A program made the translations under genes and the position numbers. Under the pieces are notes generated by a model. The model ran no database searches. It saw nothing but the letters and a program-made list of their open reading frames with translations, and had not been told where the DNA came from. 64,000 bases of DNA from JBFWNG01 sp050251195 (GTDB lineage: Bacteria > Bdellovibrionota_B > Oligoflexia > Oligoflexales > Oligoflexaceae), in NCBI GenBank assembly GCA_050251195.1, contig JBFWNG010000012.1:62001-126000 (forward strand), given 5' to 3'. Positions 33,744-42,316 of the stretch are shown in pieces (position 1 is the first letter of the stretch; the number at the start of each line of letters is the position of its first letter).

Positions 33744-34289
33744 TTAATCGTCAGCTGCCGGTGCCTCTTTGGGAACACTCGGATTTCTGGTACACGATAG
33801 TTCAACATTGGTCTTTGTCGAAGAGTTCTTGCGATTCCATTCGACATTACCGTCAATTTTATCTGGCGGTGATTCGGTAAGAGTGGCGCTTCCAACCACG
33901 TCTTCAAACTTCACGTCATTGTCCATCGATCTTAGATCCATGGGATTGCCGTCTAAATGAATCGAACCGACAATATTTAATTTCTCTGGGACGCTCCCTG
34001 CTGAGCCTATATGTATTTCATACCAAGCGCTAGTGACTGCGGCGCCGAGCCAAGCTTTTAATATTGTGGCCGTCGTCAGCGCTTCATCACTTTCTGTTGC
34101 GGCTTTTAAGACTTTCACATCGCAAGAAGCCAGAATCTCATAATGAGTGGTTCCCCAACCCCCACTCGTCATGCCTCCTTCGCTCAGATTGTTTACAGCT
34201 CGCCCATCGCCAGTCGAACAACTAGCACTAGGGACGGCTATAAGAAGGCCTAAAACTTTAAACAGAAGATTTTTAGATTTGGACTGCAT
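33744..34289 (-). CDS. Lipoprotein, unknown function
   Basis: 181 residues, AGAGGT before the ATG. Lipobox LIAVPSASCSTGDG. After a Gly/Ser-rich segment (EGGMTSGGWGTTHYE) come strands with two Cys (ILASCDVKVL; VELSCTRN). The protein could be a secreted inhibitor- or lipocalin-size domain, but no family is recognised. Lies in tandem with the lipoprotein at 33,200 (107 bases apart). Confidence 0.65.
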   Translation of the reverse strand: MQSKSKNLLFKVLGLLIAVPSASCSTGDGRAVNNLSEGGMTSGGWGTTHYEILASCDVKVLKAATESDEALTTATILKAWLGAAVTSAWYEIHIGSAGSVPEKLNIVGSIHLDGNPMDLRSMDNDVKFEDVVGSATLTESPPDKIDGNVEWNRKNSSTKTNVELSCTRNPSVPKEAPAADD

Positions 34290-34446
34290 GGAAAACCTCT
34301 GAATTTGTTTCCGCCCGATGGCAAACCATGGGGCTGGTATTAACGTTTATACGTGAGGTCATTTGGAAATGATAGAGTTTTATGGTATATTAATCGGTGT
34401 ATATTATAGACTGTTATTCTATAAATGAGAATCTCTCCGGGATAGT

Positions 34447-35268
34447 ATGAATATTTTAGAATCGTTACTTTCTGCAAAAAACTATCGCGAAATCATTGAG
34501 TTACTGTTGCACGGCAGCGATGGGGCACGCCGTAAGGGTGTGACGGCCCTCGCCGCCGCGATGCGCTGCCATTCCACCTTCATCGCGAAGGTTTTAGGAG
34601 GGAATGCTGATTTTAGCATGGAGCAAGCCCTATCGTTTGCGGAGTATTTTTCCTTCCCAGATTTTGAAAGCCAATTCTTTGTGGATTTGGTCCAAGTCTC
34701 GCGCGCCGCTGATCAAAGAACAAAGCGATTTTTTGAAAACCGACTTGAAACAATGCGACAAGCCCGGTCGGAGTTGAGCCAAAGACTGGGGGGTAAAAAT
34801 CAACCGCCTGCTGAGATCATGGCGGAATACTATGGTTCATGGATCCCGCAGTATATCCACATTGCCTGTCAAACCGAGGGTCGTCATTCCGTCAAATCAC
34901 TTGCTGAGAAGACTCAGCTATCCGAAGCAGCGGTTGCAGGGGCTGTGCGGTTGTTGGTATTGGGGGGATTGTTAGAGGATAACCAAGGAACTCTTCGGAG
35001 TGTTGTCGATTTTATTCACCTTCCAAGGCAATCGTATCTGATATCAACCATGCACCAGCAGTGGCGTCTCAAGGCCGCGAACGACATCGGACGTGAGAAG
35101 GTAAACAAGGCGATGCATTTCTCAGGTCTTATGAGTATTGATAGAATAACATCCGAAAAGATTCGGGAATTGCTTACCGACACCATTGCCAACATCAAAC
35201 CCGCCGTCGCGTCCTCTAAATCAGACGAGGTATTTTTCTTGGGAATTGATTTCTATCAGCCACTATGA
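34447..35268 (+). CDS. TIGR02147 (DUF4423) family regulator
   Basis: 273 residues, full length for the family. N-terminal HTH (KGVTALAAAMRCHSTFIAK, VLGGNADFSMEQALSFAEYF), a middle IHIACQTEGRHSVKSLAEKT and LLVLGGLLEDNQGTLRS, and the family tail VFFLGIDFYQPL. TIGR02147 proteins are abundant in Fibrobacter and the Bdellovibrio/Oligoflexia group, which is the main clue to the host lineage. Cytoplasmic regulator, probably binding DNA through the first ~80 residues. It is flanked by lipoprotein genes and ends at a terminator; targets unknown. Confidence 0.88.
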   Translation: MNILESLLSAKNYREIIELLLHGSDGARRKGVTALAAAMRCHSTFIAKVLGGNADFSMEQALSFAEYFSFPDFESQFFVDLVQVSRAADQRTKRFFENRLETMRQARSELSQRLGGKNQPPAEIMAEYYGSWIPQYIHIACQTEGRHSVKSLAEKTQLSEAAVAGAVRLLVLGGLLEDNQGTLRSVVDFIHLPRQSYLISTMHQQWRLKAANDIGREKVNKAMHFSGLMSIDRITSEKIRELLTDTIANIKPAVASSKSDEVFFLGIDFYQPL

Positions 35269-35302
35269 GATTCGAGGGAGCCGACTGTCGGCATCATTGT
35301 CA

Positions 35303-35345
35303 GCGAAGGGATAGAGATTTCTCTCTAGCTCTCTCATTTAACAAG
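35303..35345 (+). terminator. Terminator, dispersed GGGCTAG-like type
   Basis: Hairpin with core TAGAGA / TCTCTA (35,312-35,317 and 35,321-35,326), flanked by GGG and GCTCTCTC pairs, followed by ATTTAACAAG. A degenerate copy of the hairpins at 22,691, 24,617 and 57,001. Confidence 0.6.
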
Positions 35346-35535
35346 CATATGGTAACTGCCCATTTTTTATTGTCTCTTGAGGGGTTTTTGTTCTCGCCTC
35401 TTGCAGGTCGTTTTGTAAGTTATTGAAACTATTAAAAATTATTTTATCTGCTAAAGCCGTGATAGATGTCTCCGAATACCTTCGTGGAGGTCGGAAGGCC
35501 GACCAATTGGTTAACCGATTTTGTTGGGAGCTTTT

Positions 35536-36726
35536 ATGGTAATTCGAAAATGGATAGCTTTGCTTGCGTTAGTTTCAGTTGCTGCGGCATGCGCCAAGAA
35601 GGAAGAAGACGATGCTGAGACGCAGACTTCTGCTGGTGATGTTGTGTTAATGAATACGATCAACCTAGGCTGCGGCGAGAGCTCATGCTTCGGCGAAGGC
35701 TCATCATCATTGAAGTTGTTGGATGGTGACACTCCTGCACTGGAGACATTGCAAATGTTTGCATGGATTTCTCTCGGATTCCCGACAGAAGACGATTGGG
35801 CGAACACTCTTAGCGGCGGTGAGGGTTCAGAACCAAGCGATGAATTAAAAGCAATGGTTCCTCAAGAGGGCTTTGCTGGTACTATTGAGACCATGCGAGG
35901 TGAATTTGTTGAAGCAGCTCTCGAGGCTTATCCTACTCTAAAATCATGCAAAGACGCCCCAACGTCTGGTTCATTTGAATTCGATGACGGGACCGCGACA
36001 TGGGAGGAAGCTTCAATGTCAGCTCCTGGAAGCTTCCCTGAAGACAAAGCTGGAAAAACTTACGACAAAGCTGTGACCTTCGAATCCGAAGACGGCACTG
36101 TGACGACTCACTTTGAGTTCTTCTGCGATTACAATGGTATGGCATCAGTATACACGCTTAAAGATGATGAAGGCGAGCAGTTAGCAAAATATGCGTTCTA
36201 CTACGACCGCGAAACCAGTGATGACTTGTATGTCGATTTCTACTTGCTTGACGACTCACACATGATCAACAGCGATGGCAATCTCGAGTTGGGCGTGCAG
36301 TTGCGCTCGCCAGAAGAAGGCAAAATGCAAGTATGGGTGTCACGTACCGGTACTTTGGACACAGGTACAGTCCAAGGTTATCGTTATGCTGTAAATGCTG
36401 ACATGGGAGAAGATAAATATTCATTCTTTAAGCTCCACCTGGATGCTGAAGCCGGGTATACCGCTGCTGAATGGGAAGCGCTTACCAATGTAGACAGTAC
36501 TGCGGTTACTGGTGGTACCCCATTATGGAACGGCGGCGCTTCAGAAGACCGTTTAATAAACGGTTGTGCATCTGGCTGGGACACTCCGCAATCTGACTTA
36601 ATAACAGCAGATCTTTGCGATGGCGTCGACATGGAAGAAGCTCCAGTTCCAGGATTTGATGAAGATGGTAGTTCTTCGCTTCTTTGGATTTACGAAAATC
36701 TAAGAGATAATGTGAACGCACTATAA
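35536..36726 (+). CDS. Acidic lipoprotein, unknown function
   Basis: 396 residues from the ATG after GGGAGC. Lipobox SVAAACAKKEED. Very acidic mature part, rich in Asp/Glu and in aromatic residues (FAWISLGFPTEDDWANTL, DDLYVDFYLLDD), with Cys pairs (INLGCGESSCFGEGS; FFCDYNG; INGCASGW; DLCDGVDME). No family recognised; an outer-membrane or surface location is likely. Its base composition and wording differ little from neighbours, but the many Glu/Asp give it an unusual charge. A strong hairpin terminator follows. Confidence 0.7.
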   Translation: MVIRKWIALLALVSVAAACAKKEEDDAETQTSAGDVVLMNTINLGCGESSCFGEGSSSLKLLDGDTPALETLQMFAWISLGFPTEDDWANTLSGGEGSEPSDELKAMVPQEGFAGTIETMRGEFVEAALEAYPTLKSCKDAPTSGSFEFDDGTATWEEASMSAPGSFPEDKAGKTYDKAVTFESEDGTVTTHFEFFCDYNGMASVYTLKDDEGEQLAKYAFYYDRETSDDLYVDFYLLDDSHMINSDGNLELGVQLRSPEEGKMQVWVSRTGTLDTGTVQGYRYAVNADMGEDKYSFFKLHLDAEAGYTAAEWEALTNVDSTAVTGGTPLWNGGASEDRLINGCASGWDTPQSDLITADLCDGVDMEEAPVPGFDEDGSSSLLWIYENLRDNVNAL

Positions 36727-36740
36727 GTCTAGGTTAAGCG

Positions 36741-36770
36741 AGCCCTCATGCCTTTCGTCATGAGGGCTTT
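36741..36770 (+). terminator. Rho-independent terminator
   Basis: 10-bp stem AGCCCTCATG / CATGAGGGCT (36,741-36,750 and 36,759-36,768) with an eight-base loop, followed by TTGTATTC. It ends the acidic lipoprotein gene. Confidence 0.8.
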
Positions 36771-36871
36771 GTATTCCCAATTCCTTAGCCGTAAGACAGT
36801 TCTTACGATGACGACTTATGGTAGGTGGCGTCGAAGAATATCTAGCACGATAGCTGTTTGAAGGAGCGCTA

Positions 36872-37825
36872 ATGAGCAACCATGGAGCAGGGCCAGTGGG
36901 TGATTTGGCGACGGAGATCATCAGCATTGTGTTCAAGTATCGTCGATCGCTGGAAGACGCGCATGACTACAGACACTTTTGCGAGCAATGTAATTTTCCT
37001 CATATCGATCGGATTCGAGCCAGTATAGAAAGCGGAAGGCCGATCCATTTTGTTCTGCCTGCATTTCCAGCTAAATCCCCAAACCTAGATAAAGTTCTGG
37101 GGAAACTACCGGACAAAGGTGAAGAACTTGCGCTCGATTTTTTGCAGTCATTATGTGTAGAGATTCGCAATTTGTACGCACCAGGAGCCAAAATAACCAT
37201 TTGCTCTGACGGTCATGTGTTTGCTGATGTGGTGCGAGTTGAGGACGGTGATGTTGATGCCTACAATTCCGCGATAAAAGGAATTATACGCGAACGACAG
37301 CTCTCTTGCTTAGAAACCTATGGTCTTTGGGACATATTTGGAAACCTCGATTATAATACCAAGCGCTCCCGCCTAGTGTCGGAGCATGGCCAATCTCACG
37401 ATGAAATCAAGGCTTTGATAAAGAAAACGCCACGTGAGCTTGCAATGTTTAACGGAATTGAACGGTTTTTGGTGGAGGATTTTTCCTATATCGAGTCAGG
37501 AAAGTCGAGAAATGCAATACGTAAGATGTGCCATGAGCTCGCGTATACTACAATTCAGCGGAGTCATGCGTGGAGCACAGTGGTCGAGAAAGAGTTTCCG
37601 GAGGCAATCCGCTTATCCATTCATCCCCAGCCTTGTCATTACCAGAAATTGGGAATTTACCTCATTGAATCCAAAAATAACTGGCTTACTCCCTGGCATG
37701 GAGTCGCTGTGAAAGTAGGCGGCAAATTTGTCCTTATGAAGAAGAGTGAAGTCATCTCTCGCGGCGCAGCGATAGTGAACGAGGACGGACGACCAAGCTA
37801 TTTTATAGCAGAATCCGTTTCATAA
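36872..37825 (+). CDS. Isonitrile synthase (PvcA/IsnA family, PF05141-type)
   Basis: 317 residues, AAGGAG six bases before the ATG. Converts an amino acid (Tyr or Trp in known members) plus ribulose-5-phosphate into an isonitrile (isocyanide). Family blocks are unmistakable: HFVLPAFPAKSPNLDKVLG with KLPDKGEELALDFL, PGAKITICSDGHVFADVV, SHAWSTVVEKEFPEAIRL with SIHPQP, and NWLTPWHGVAVKVGGKFVLM. Known clusters pair this with a PvcB-type oxygenase; none is found in the window, so it is orphan here. The product might be a metal-binding or antimicrobial isonitrile. The upstream hydroxylase (22,953) could supply Tyr. Confidence 0.9.
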   Translation: MSNHGAGPVGDLATEIISIVFKYRRSLEDAHDYRHFCEQCNFPHIDRIRASIESGRPIHFVLPAFPAKSPNLDKVLGKLPDKGEELALDFLQSLCVEIRNLYAPGAKITICSDGHVFADVVRVEDGDVDAYNSAIKGIIRERQLSCLETYGLWDIFGNLDYNTKRSRLVSEHGQSHDEIKALIKKTPRELAMFNGIERFLVEDFSYIESGKSRNAIRKMCHELAYTTIQRSHAWSTVVEKEFPEAIRLSIHPQPCHYQKLGIYLIESKNNWLTPWHGVAVKVGGKFVLMKKSEVISRGAAIVNEDGRPSYFIAESVS

Positions 37826-37894
37826 TAAACGGGCACCTAGTAACCTAAGTTTCAAAGGGTGAGGCTCGCTAAAGATTCAAATTGTACCTTCTCG

Positions 37895-38278
37895 CTAAGG
37901 TCTAAAATTACCTCGGCCATCGTTGAGGAATGTTTTAATAACCCCACGGCTCGTATCGGCAAATATAATGTCAACATCTCCGTCCGTATCTATGTCGGAC
38001 GCCGAGATAGCGAACTTGGATCGACTGCTTGGGAAATTCATGGTCGAAATAACTCGCGGGCTAAAGTCGCCACTTCCGTCATTTTCCAAGATAGCCAGTT
38101 GACCTCTTTCCGCTGACAAAAAAACTAAGTCCTGGTCGCGATCACCGTCAAAATCTGCGATGGCCATTGCGATCTGCGCTCCACTATCCGTCACCGGAAA
38201 CTGAAATATGACTCTCCCAAACGCGGCTGTGCTGGCTAATACGGCAGCGAATAATATAAGGCTGATTTTTTGTTTCAT
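37895..38278 (-). CDS. Secreted VCBS/FG-GAP repeat protein
   Basis: 127 residues, AAGGA before the ATG. Signal peptide KQKISLILFAAVLASTAAFG. Two calcium-type repeats are visible: IAMAIADFDGDRDQDLVFLS and ISASDIDTDGDVDIIFADTS, each with the DxDxDxD-like loop of FG-GAP/VCBS blades. Full proteins have 4-7 blades, so this short form would need partners or is a remnant. It converges on the isonitrile synthase gene (69 bases). Confidence 0.75.
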   Translation of the reverse strand: MKQKISLILFAAVLASTAAFGRVIFQFPVTDSGAQIAMAIADFDGDRDQDLVFLSAERGQLAILENDGSGDFSPRVISTMNFPSSRSKFAISASDIDTDGDVDIIFADTSRGVIKTFLNDGRGNFRP

Positions 38279-38503
38279 AGAATGTTTTCCTTGAAATAGT
38301 CCGGTTTTGAAAAAGCACTCCCTGTCGCAGACGCAAGAAATGAGCCGATAGCCACTTTTGGGTAACCTGCAGAATAAAAATTAAACAACAGAGTGGGAAA
38401 GGAGGATGGGGTGTCCATTGATAATCGGGTCCAAATGGTCCTGCATCAGGTATCTTTGTGGAAACGCCTTCTCGTCTACCTCAGATGAGGCGCTTCCCAG
38501 AAT

Positions 38504-39595
38504 CTAGTGAAGAATGACCAACTCGGCCATTTGGATCACTACCCGATCACCGTCTGCACCCTCTTCTGTACTAATGCCGGTGACCTGAAACCAGGTACCC
38601 GGTGCAAACAGTACTTCCTTTTCGTCAGGGTGGATCGAAAGGTTTTCGACTTCAACACCAGTATATGACGTAATTTCGAACCGGATTCCGAACCTATCTC
38701 CCTCGTTCTCTTTCTTGAACGCAGACGATTCGTCGTATGACGTACTTACAAAAGCGAGTTCGAGGATCGGGTCCTCTAAATTAAAGGCATCCACATACAA
38801 ATCCGCATTTTCTTCACCTAGGAGTGCGCCTCGGTAAACAGTTCCTTGATGTTTTTTAAGCTTTCTCAACCCAGACGTGGCTGAAGCAATAATATTGGTG
38901 AATGGTTGCATCGCAGCTGGGTCCTTACTTCGGAGGCTGCGGTTTATCATTGAGTACAACATATCGGTGTAGGCGGTAATTGATACCACTTCTCCCTTTT
39001 CGATAGTTGGATACTCTTTGCGTTTCTTCTCGAAATAAAAGTCTTCTAACATCCACGCGCTTGGAGAAGTCTCATAGATATACTTTTTTGCCTCCACTAA
39101 AGCACCGTTTAAGGAATCCGGTGATGCCTTGTAATCGCTCGGAAAGCTGAGGCCACATTTGTCCCCAGGCGCTAGCTTGCGAAAACATAGCCAAGGGAGG
39201 TCGCCGGTAAATCTTGAAAAGGTTCCGGCTCCAAAACTTTGGACAAGTACTTTCAGCACAGACTCATCGGTCATGGGCTTGATCAGATTGTTATGTACCG
39301 CTAATTCCGTTTCGACCATTCCTTCCCTTTGTTCTTTCGTAAGGCCGAAAACGTCATCACTCACCAGTCGCAGAGAGGCGCCTTCGTCGAGCACCAATTC
39401 GAGGACACAACTCGGGTTGAGATTCGGAGCATCAAATGCGGCACAATCTATACGCGAAATTTTTCCACTAACCACCTCGGCTGGCGATGTATGTGTCTGC
39501 TCAGTTTTGAACGTCGAAGAATTCGACGTTCTGCATGACACTAAAGCAGCGACACAAATACTTAGGGTGAATTTAAATACACACGCTTTGACCAT
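38504..39595 (-). CDS. Lipoprotein ADP-ribosyltransferase, short form
   Basis: 363 residues, about half the size of its paralogues at 26,730 and 30,179 but with the same tail. Lipobox CVAALVSCRTSN (Cys 21). N-terminal ~240 residues are different from the long forms and lack the Gly/Ala-rich region. Catalytic marks: GTVYRGALLGE (Arg 255), FVSTSYDES (Ser 284), HPDEKEVLFAPGTWFQV (Glu 325 / Glu 327). The ExE pair and STS motif make an active enzyme likely. Possibly surface-attached toxin; no antitoxin is evident next to it. Confidence 0.78.
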   Translation of the reverse strand: MVKACVFKFTLSICVAALVSCRTSNSSTFKTEQTHTSPAEVVSGKISRIDCAAFDAPNLNPSCVLELVLDEGASLRLVSDDVFGLTKEQREGMVETELAVHNNLIKPMTDESVLKVLVQSFGAGTFSRFTGDLPWLCFRKLAPGDKCGLSFPSDYKASPDSLNGALVEAKKYIYETSPSAWMLEDFYFEKKRKEYPTIEKGEVVSITAYTDMLYSMINRSLRSKDPAAMQPFTNIIASATSGLRKLKKHQGTVYRGALLGEENADLYVDAFNLEDPILELAFVSTSYDESSAFKKENEGDRFGIRFEITSYTGVEVENLSIHPDEKEVLFAPGTWFQVTGISTEEGADGDRVVIQMAELVILH

Positions 39596-39742
39596 GGGAA
39601 ATCCACTGAGTTAATTACTGACGTTGGCTCGGATAGAATTATTATTATGATTGTAGCACAACCGTTTTTCGCCCGCATTAGTCCTCTTAGTAAAAGCACC
39701 GCCGTAAACGGAAGCTTCGGCGCACTGGAGGGCTCCATCATA

Positions 39743-39772
39743 TTTGGGGACATCACTGCGGATGTCCCCAAA
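39743..39772. repeat. Perfect 12-bp inverted repeat
   Basis: Stem TTTGGGGACATC / GATGTCCCCAAA (39,743-39,754 and 39,761-39,772) with loop ACTGCG. No T-run on either strand, so probably not a terminator. It lies in a 291-base gap upstream of the lipoprotein at 39,887. A regulatory RNA hairpin or a mobile-element end are possible. Confidence 0.4.
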
Positions 39773-39886
39773 CAAACGGTTTGGTGTGCGTCAACAAAGG
39801 ACGTACTACTGATACCTTCTCGTTTTCTATTGTCGCCTGATGACTGATAATCTAAAATCAACAGATAATAATATGGAAACACATTT

Positions 39887-40387
39887 ATGGCATCAATACA
39901 TTCACCTCTAGTGAAAAGATTAACCACAACATCCACCATCATCTTGTTCGTCATCGTAGCGGTCTTCGCTTGTAAGAAAAGAGGCAGCACCGTCGCCAAT
40001 GCGCAGGAAGAAACTCCCCAAACGGGAGGCCTATGGGACAAGTTTAACGCATGCAATGGAGAAGAAAGATGCGAACGTCGTGCGATCATGGAAGGCATTA
40101 TTCAATTAAGTAACGGCGAGGGAAGTGCAGCGAGCCGCCCCAAGGGTCCCAAGCTAAAATTCTACAGTCAATATCGAGGGGCCGATGGATGCTATTATCA
40201 GGATGTTGTTGTTGAGGGGCAGTATCCAGGCGGGTCGGTAGAACCTTCGCAATGGTGCACCAATCTTGTTGATACGAACAACTTAAAGGACAAAACCGTC
40301 AAGGCGATCCGAATTGGCGAAAAATGTCGAGGCTTGAATGCAACTTCCGTTCAGGGTGCGTGTGAGACGTACGCGCAGTGGGAATAG
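39887..40387 (+). CDS. Lipoprotein with small Cys module
   Basis: 166 residues. Long signal peptide with lipobox LFVIVAVFACKKR, then GSTVANAQEETPQ, the same opening as 22,050 (ASDLANAQ) and 57,434 (TSNVANAE). The mature part has RGADGCYYQDVVVEGQYPGG ... EPSQWCTNLVDTNNLKDKTV ... KAIRIGEKCRGLNATSVQGA + CETYAQ, which is the Cys module also found at 58,149 (KNTGRLTGYTACLTYA) and, twice, at 22,050. Disulphides are likely. Function unknown. An antisense frame of 178 codons has no support. Confidence 0.7.
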   Translation: MASIHSPLVKRLTTTSTIILFVIVAVFACKKRGSTVANAQEETPQTGGLWDKFNACNGEERCERRAIMEGIIQLSNGEGSAASRPKGPKLKFYSQYRGADGCYYQDVVVEGQYPGGSVEPSQWCTNLVDTNNLKDKTVKAIRIGEKCRGLNATSVQGACETYAQWE

Positions 40388-40719
40388 CTACCGCCCAACA
40401 GGAATGCGGCTGAGAACCGTTCAATCCGGAAAATCAGCCTCTTCCTGTTCTCGAATCTTGGCAACCTGTTCTTGTGTGATTTCCGGTTACTTGCTTTTTT
40501 GAAAAATGCGCTATACTTTACAATTTGGCTTGGCATTGCTGCCTTAATCAGTCAAAAATTCCAATGATTGCCCCAATTCTTTCGACAACTTCTGCCACAA
40601 TTTGCTTTGGTGCTGAAGCTATCAGCCTTGCCGCCCACAGTGACAGTCAAGTGACTGACCCCAAATTCCGACATCAGAAGAAGGCGATGAGAACTAGTTG
40701 TCTCCCCGACCTTTCGGCC
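40388..40719. other. Gap without a clear gene
   Basis: No coding signal. It has a weak GGCTGA...TCAGCC inverted repeat (around 40,407-40,440) and a short T-run, and a GTCA-rich stretch (AGTGACAGTCAAGTGACTGA, near 40,639). Probably end of the lipoprotein unit plus old insertion debris. Confidence 0.3.
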
Positions 40720-41853
40720 TTACACCCACGACCCTAAGGGTAATGCGAGTACTTCTTTATCTCCAATCTTCAGAGGGGTGGGCTCATCGACATTGGCCGC
40801 ATAGAGAAAATTCTTGCCATGAGGATAGGCATTTCGAAATGCACGGAGGTTTCGTGTGTCAAAGTTTTTGTGGTTTAACTTGCATTCGACAGTGTGAACT
40901 TCACGCCCCCTGCTTGGCTTAATGACAAAATCAATTTCATGTCCCTGCTTGTCGCGCCAATAGTAGATATTTTCCTTTCCTACGTTGGCAATAAGTTCCG
41001 AAAGCACCAAGTGTTCGATAAGTCCACCCATGTCTTCAGGTCGTAATTGAAACCAGCCTCGAGTGAAGCAGACAAAACCTGTATCGAAGCCGTAGACCTT
41101 GGGAGCTGACACAATATCGTTTGCGCGTTTATTGGAAAAAGGTCTTACAACAATTGCAAAGAGCGTTATCGAGAGTATCTCCAAATAGTTCGTTACAGTC
41201 TGTCTGGAAATCTCACATGGGCCTGCAAACGAACTAGCTTCAAACATTTCTCCACTTTGGCGCAAGATCATTTCGGCAAGTTTAAGAAAGTTTGTTTTCT
41301 TATCTATAGCGAAAAGTTCTTGGACGTCCTTTGCCCAAAAGGCATCGAGCCATTCGGAGTAAAACGTATCGTTAATATCCGGTGACAGATACGCCGGAGG
41401 AAGACCTCCGCGGAGCAATCGACGTTCAAGATTATAGCCGCTTTCGTTTTTGATTTCGCTAGCCAGGAGAGGTTGCATCCATAGAGTTCTTTTACGGTCA
41501 GTTAATGTATCCTTGAATTTCCGCCTCGCCGACAGTGTCGACGAGCCCGTCGCAACAACTTTAACTTTGGGGAAATGATCCGCCGCGATCTTTAGGACGT
41601 TTGATGGATCAGGAAGACGATGTACTTCGTCGAGAACTACCAGATTATCTCCCTGCTGTTTCCAAAAAAACTCTGGATCCTCGATCTGCGCTCTTATGCT
41701 GGGAAGTTCGCAATCTAAGTATTTTCCTCCATCCTCCACAAGAGATTTACACAGAGTTGTCTTGCCGACTCTGCGCACACCAGATAGCCAAACGATATTC
41801 TTCTCGGAGAGTAGATTTGTAATCTCCTGTTTTAACTTGGTTCTTTCAATCAT
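40720..41853 (-). CDS. AAA_14 / DUF4143 ATP-binding protein
   Basis: 377 residues. Walker A VWLSGVRRVGKTTL with the GVRRVGKT form of the AAA_14 group, Walker B NLVVLDEVHRL, and the C-terminal DUF4143 region (GLIEHLVLSELIANVGKENI, YYWRDKQGHEIDFVIKPSRG, nuclease-like fold with EIDFVI). Common in bacteria and archaea as a mobile, self-contained gene; biochemical role unknown, possibly DNA-related. Between the ATPase and the next feature lies a truncated histidine kinase remnant, so this is a rearranged spot. Confidence 0.85.
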   Translation of the reverse strand: MIERTKLKQEITNLLSEKNIVWLSGVRRVGKTTLCKSLVEDGGKYLDCELPSIRAQIEDPEFFWKQQGDNLVVLDEVHRLPDPSNVLKIAADHFPKVKVVATGSSTLSARRKFKDTLTDRKRTLWMQPLLASEIKNESGYNLERRLLRGGLPPAYLSPDINDTFYSEWLDAFWAKDVQELFAIDKKTNFLKLAEMILRQSGEMFEASSFAGPCEISRQTVTNYLEILSITLFAIVVRPFSNKRANDIVSAPKVYGFDTGFVCFTRGWFQLRPEDMGGLIEHLVLSELIANVGKENIYYWRDKQGHEIDFVIKPSRGREVHTVECKLNHKNFDTRNLRAFRNAYPHGKNFLYAANVDEPTPLKIGDKEVLALPLGSWV

Positions 41854-41949
41854 GAAAATATATTAGCATATAGTTTAACTAAACGCAAATATACTTTTTG
41901 CATGTTAAGCTTGTGAGGTAAACTCGAGCCGTTTCTATTTGCCCCATCT

Positions 41950-42165
41950 TCAAGTAACGGGCGCGTTTTGATAAGGTCGCGAATCCTGGGGAATATCTAA
42001 GATAAAAGTTGTTCCTCGACCAGGCGTGCTGTCGACGCCAATAGATCCGCCAAGACTTTCTCCAACACCGCGGACGAACGAGAGTCCGATGCCCCAGCCT
42101 TTACTGCCGCCAGCCTTTTTGGTCTCCGCAAGGAAACCGCCCTTTACAAGGTCGGTGAAAAAATT
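41950..42165 (-). pseudogene. C-terminal remnant of a histidine kinase
   Basis: Minus-strand reading ends at a stop (41,950-41,952) and shows the ATPase G-boxes of a sensor kinase: GSKGWGIGLSFVRGVGESL then GGSIGVDSTPGRGTTFILDI. No start or N-terminal part is present; upstream the sequence runs into a plus-strand transposase remnant. A truncated gene, probably non-functional. Confidence 0.7.
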
Positions 42166-42310
42166 TCAAAGCTTTCTCAAGAGGATCAAGCCAACAAATA
42201 TGTCCCGAATTATGTGACTGAAGAGTTTAAGTCTTATCTCGGATGCGGACATCTGGAAATGGTTTGCCCGCCTAAAGTGCAAAGAAGAGCTCTCCACCAA
42301 GCCGTGGCTC
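42150..42310 (+). pseudogene. Frameshifted fragment of an IS91-type transposase
   Basis: Reads ISKLSQEDQANKYVPNYVTE + EFKSYLGCGHLE in one frame and FARLKCKEEL in another, one base apart. This matches the N-terminal zinc-binding block of IS91-family transposases (FRxYLxCGxLxxGFARxxC). No catalytic part remains. Probably a degraded insertion that cut the neighbouring histidine kinase gene. Confidence 0.55.
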
Positions 42311-42316
42311 AAGGGC

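Noticed and set aside
35536..37825. A biosynthetic cluster with the isonitrile synthase
   Set aside because: The genes on either side (lipoprotein and VCBS protein) are separated by terminators or converge, and no oxygenase, transporter or ligase is present.
39562..40098. 178-codon minus-strand frame opposite the lipoprotein at 39,887
   Set aside because: It overlaps a clear lipoprotein gene antisense, has no ribosome site and its wording is low-complexity.
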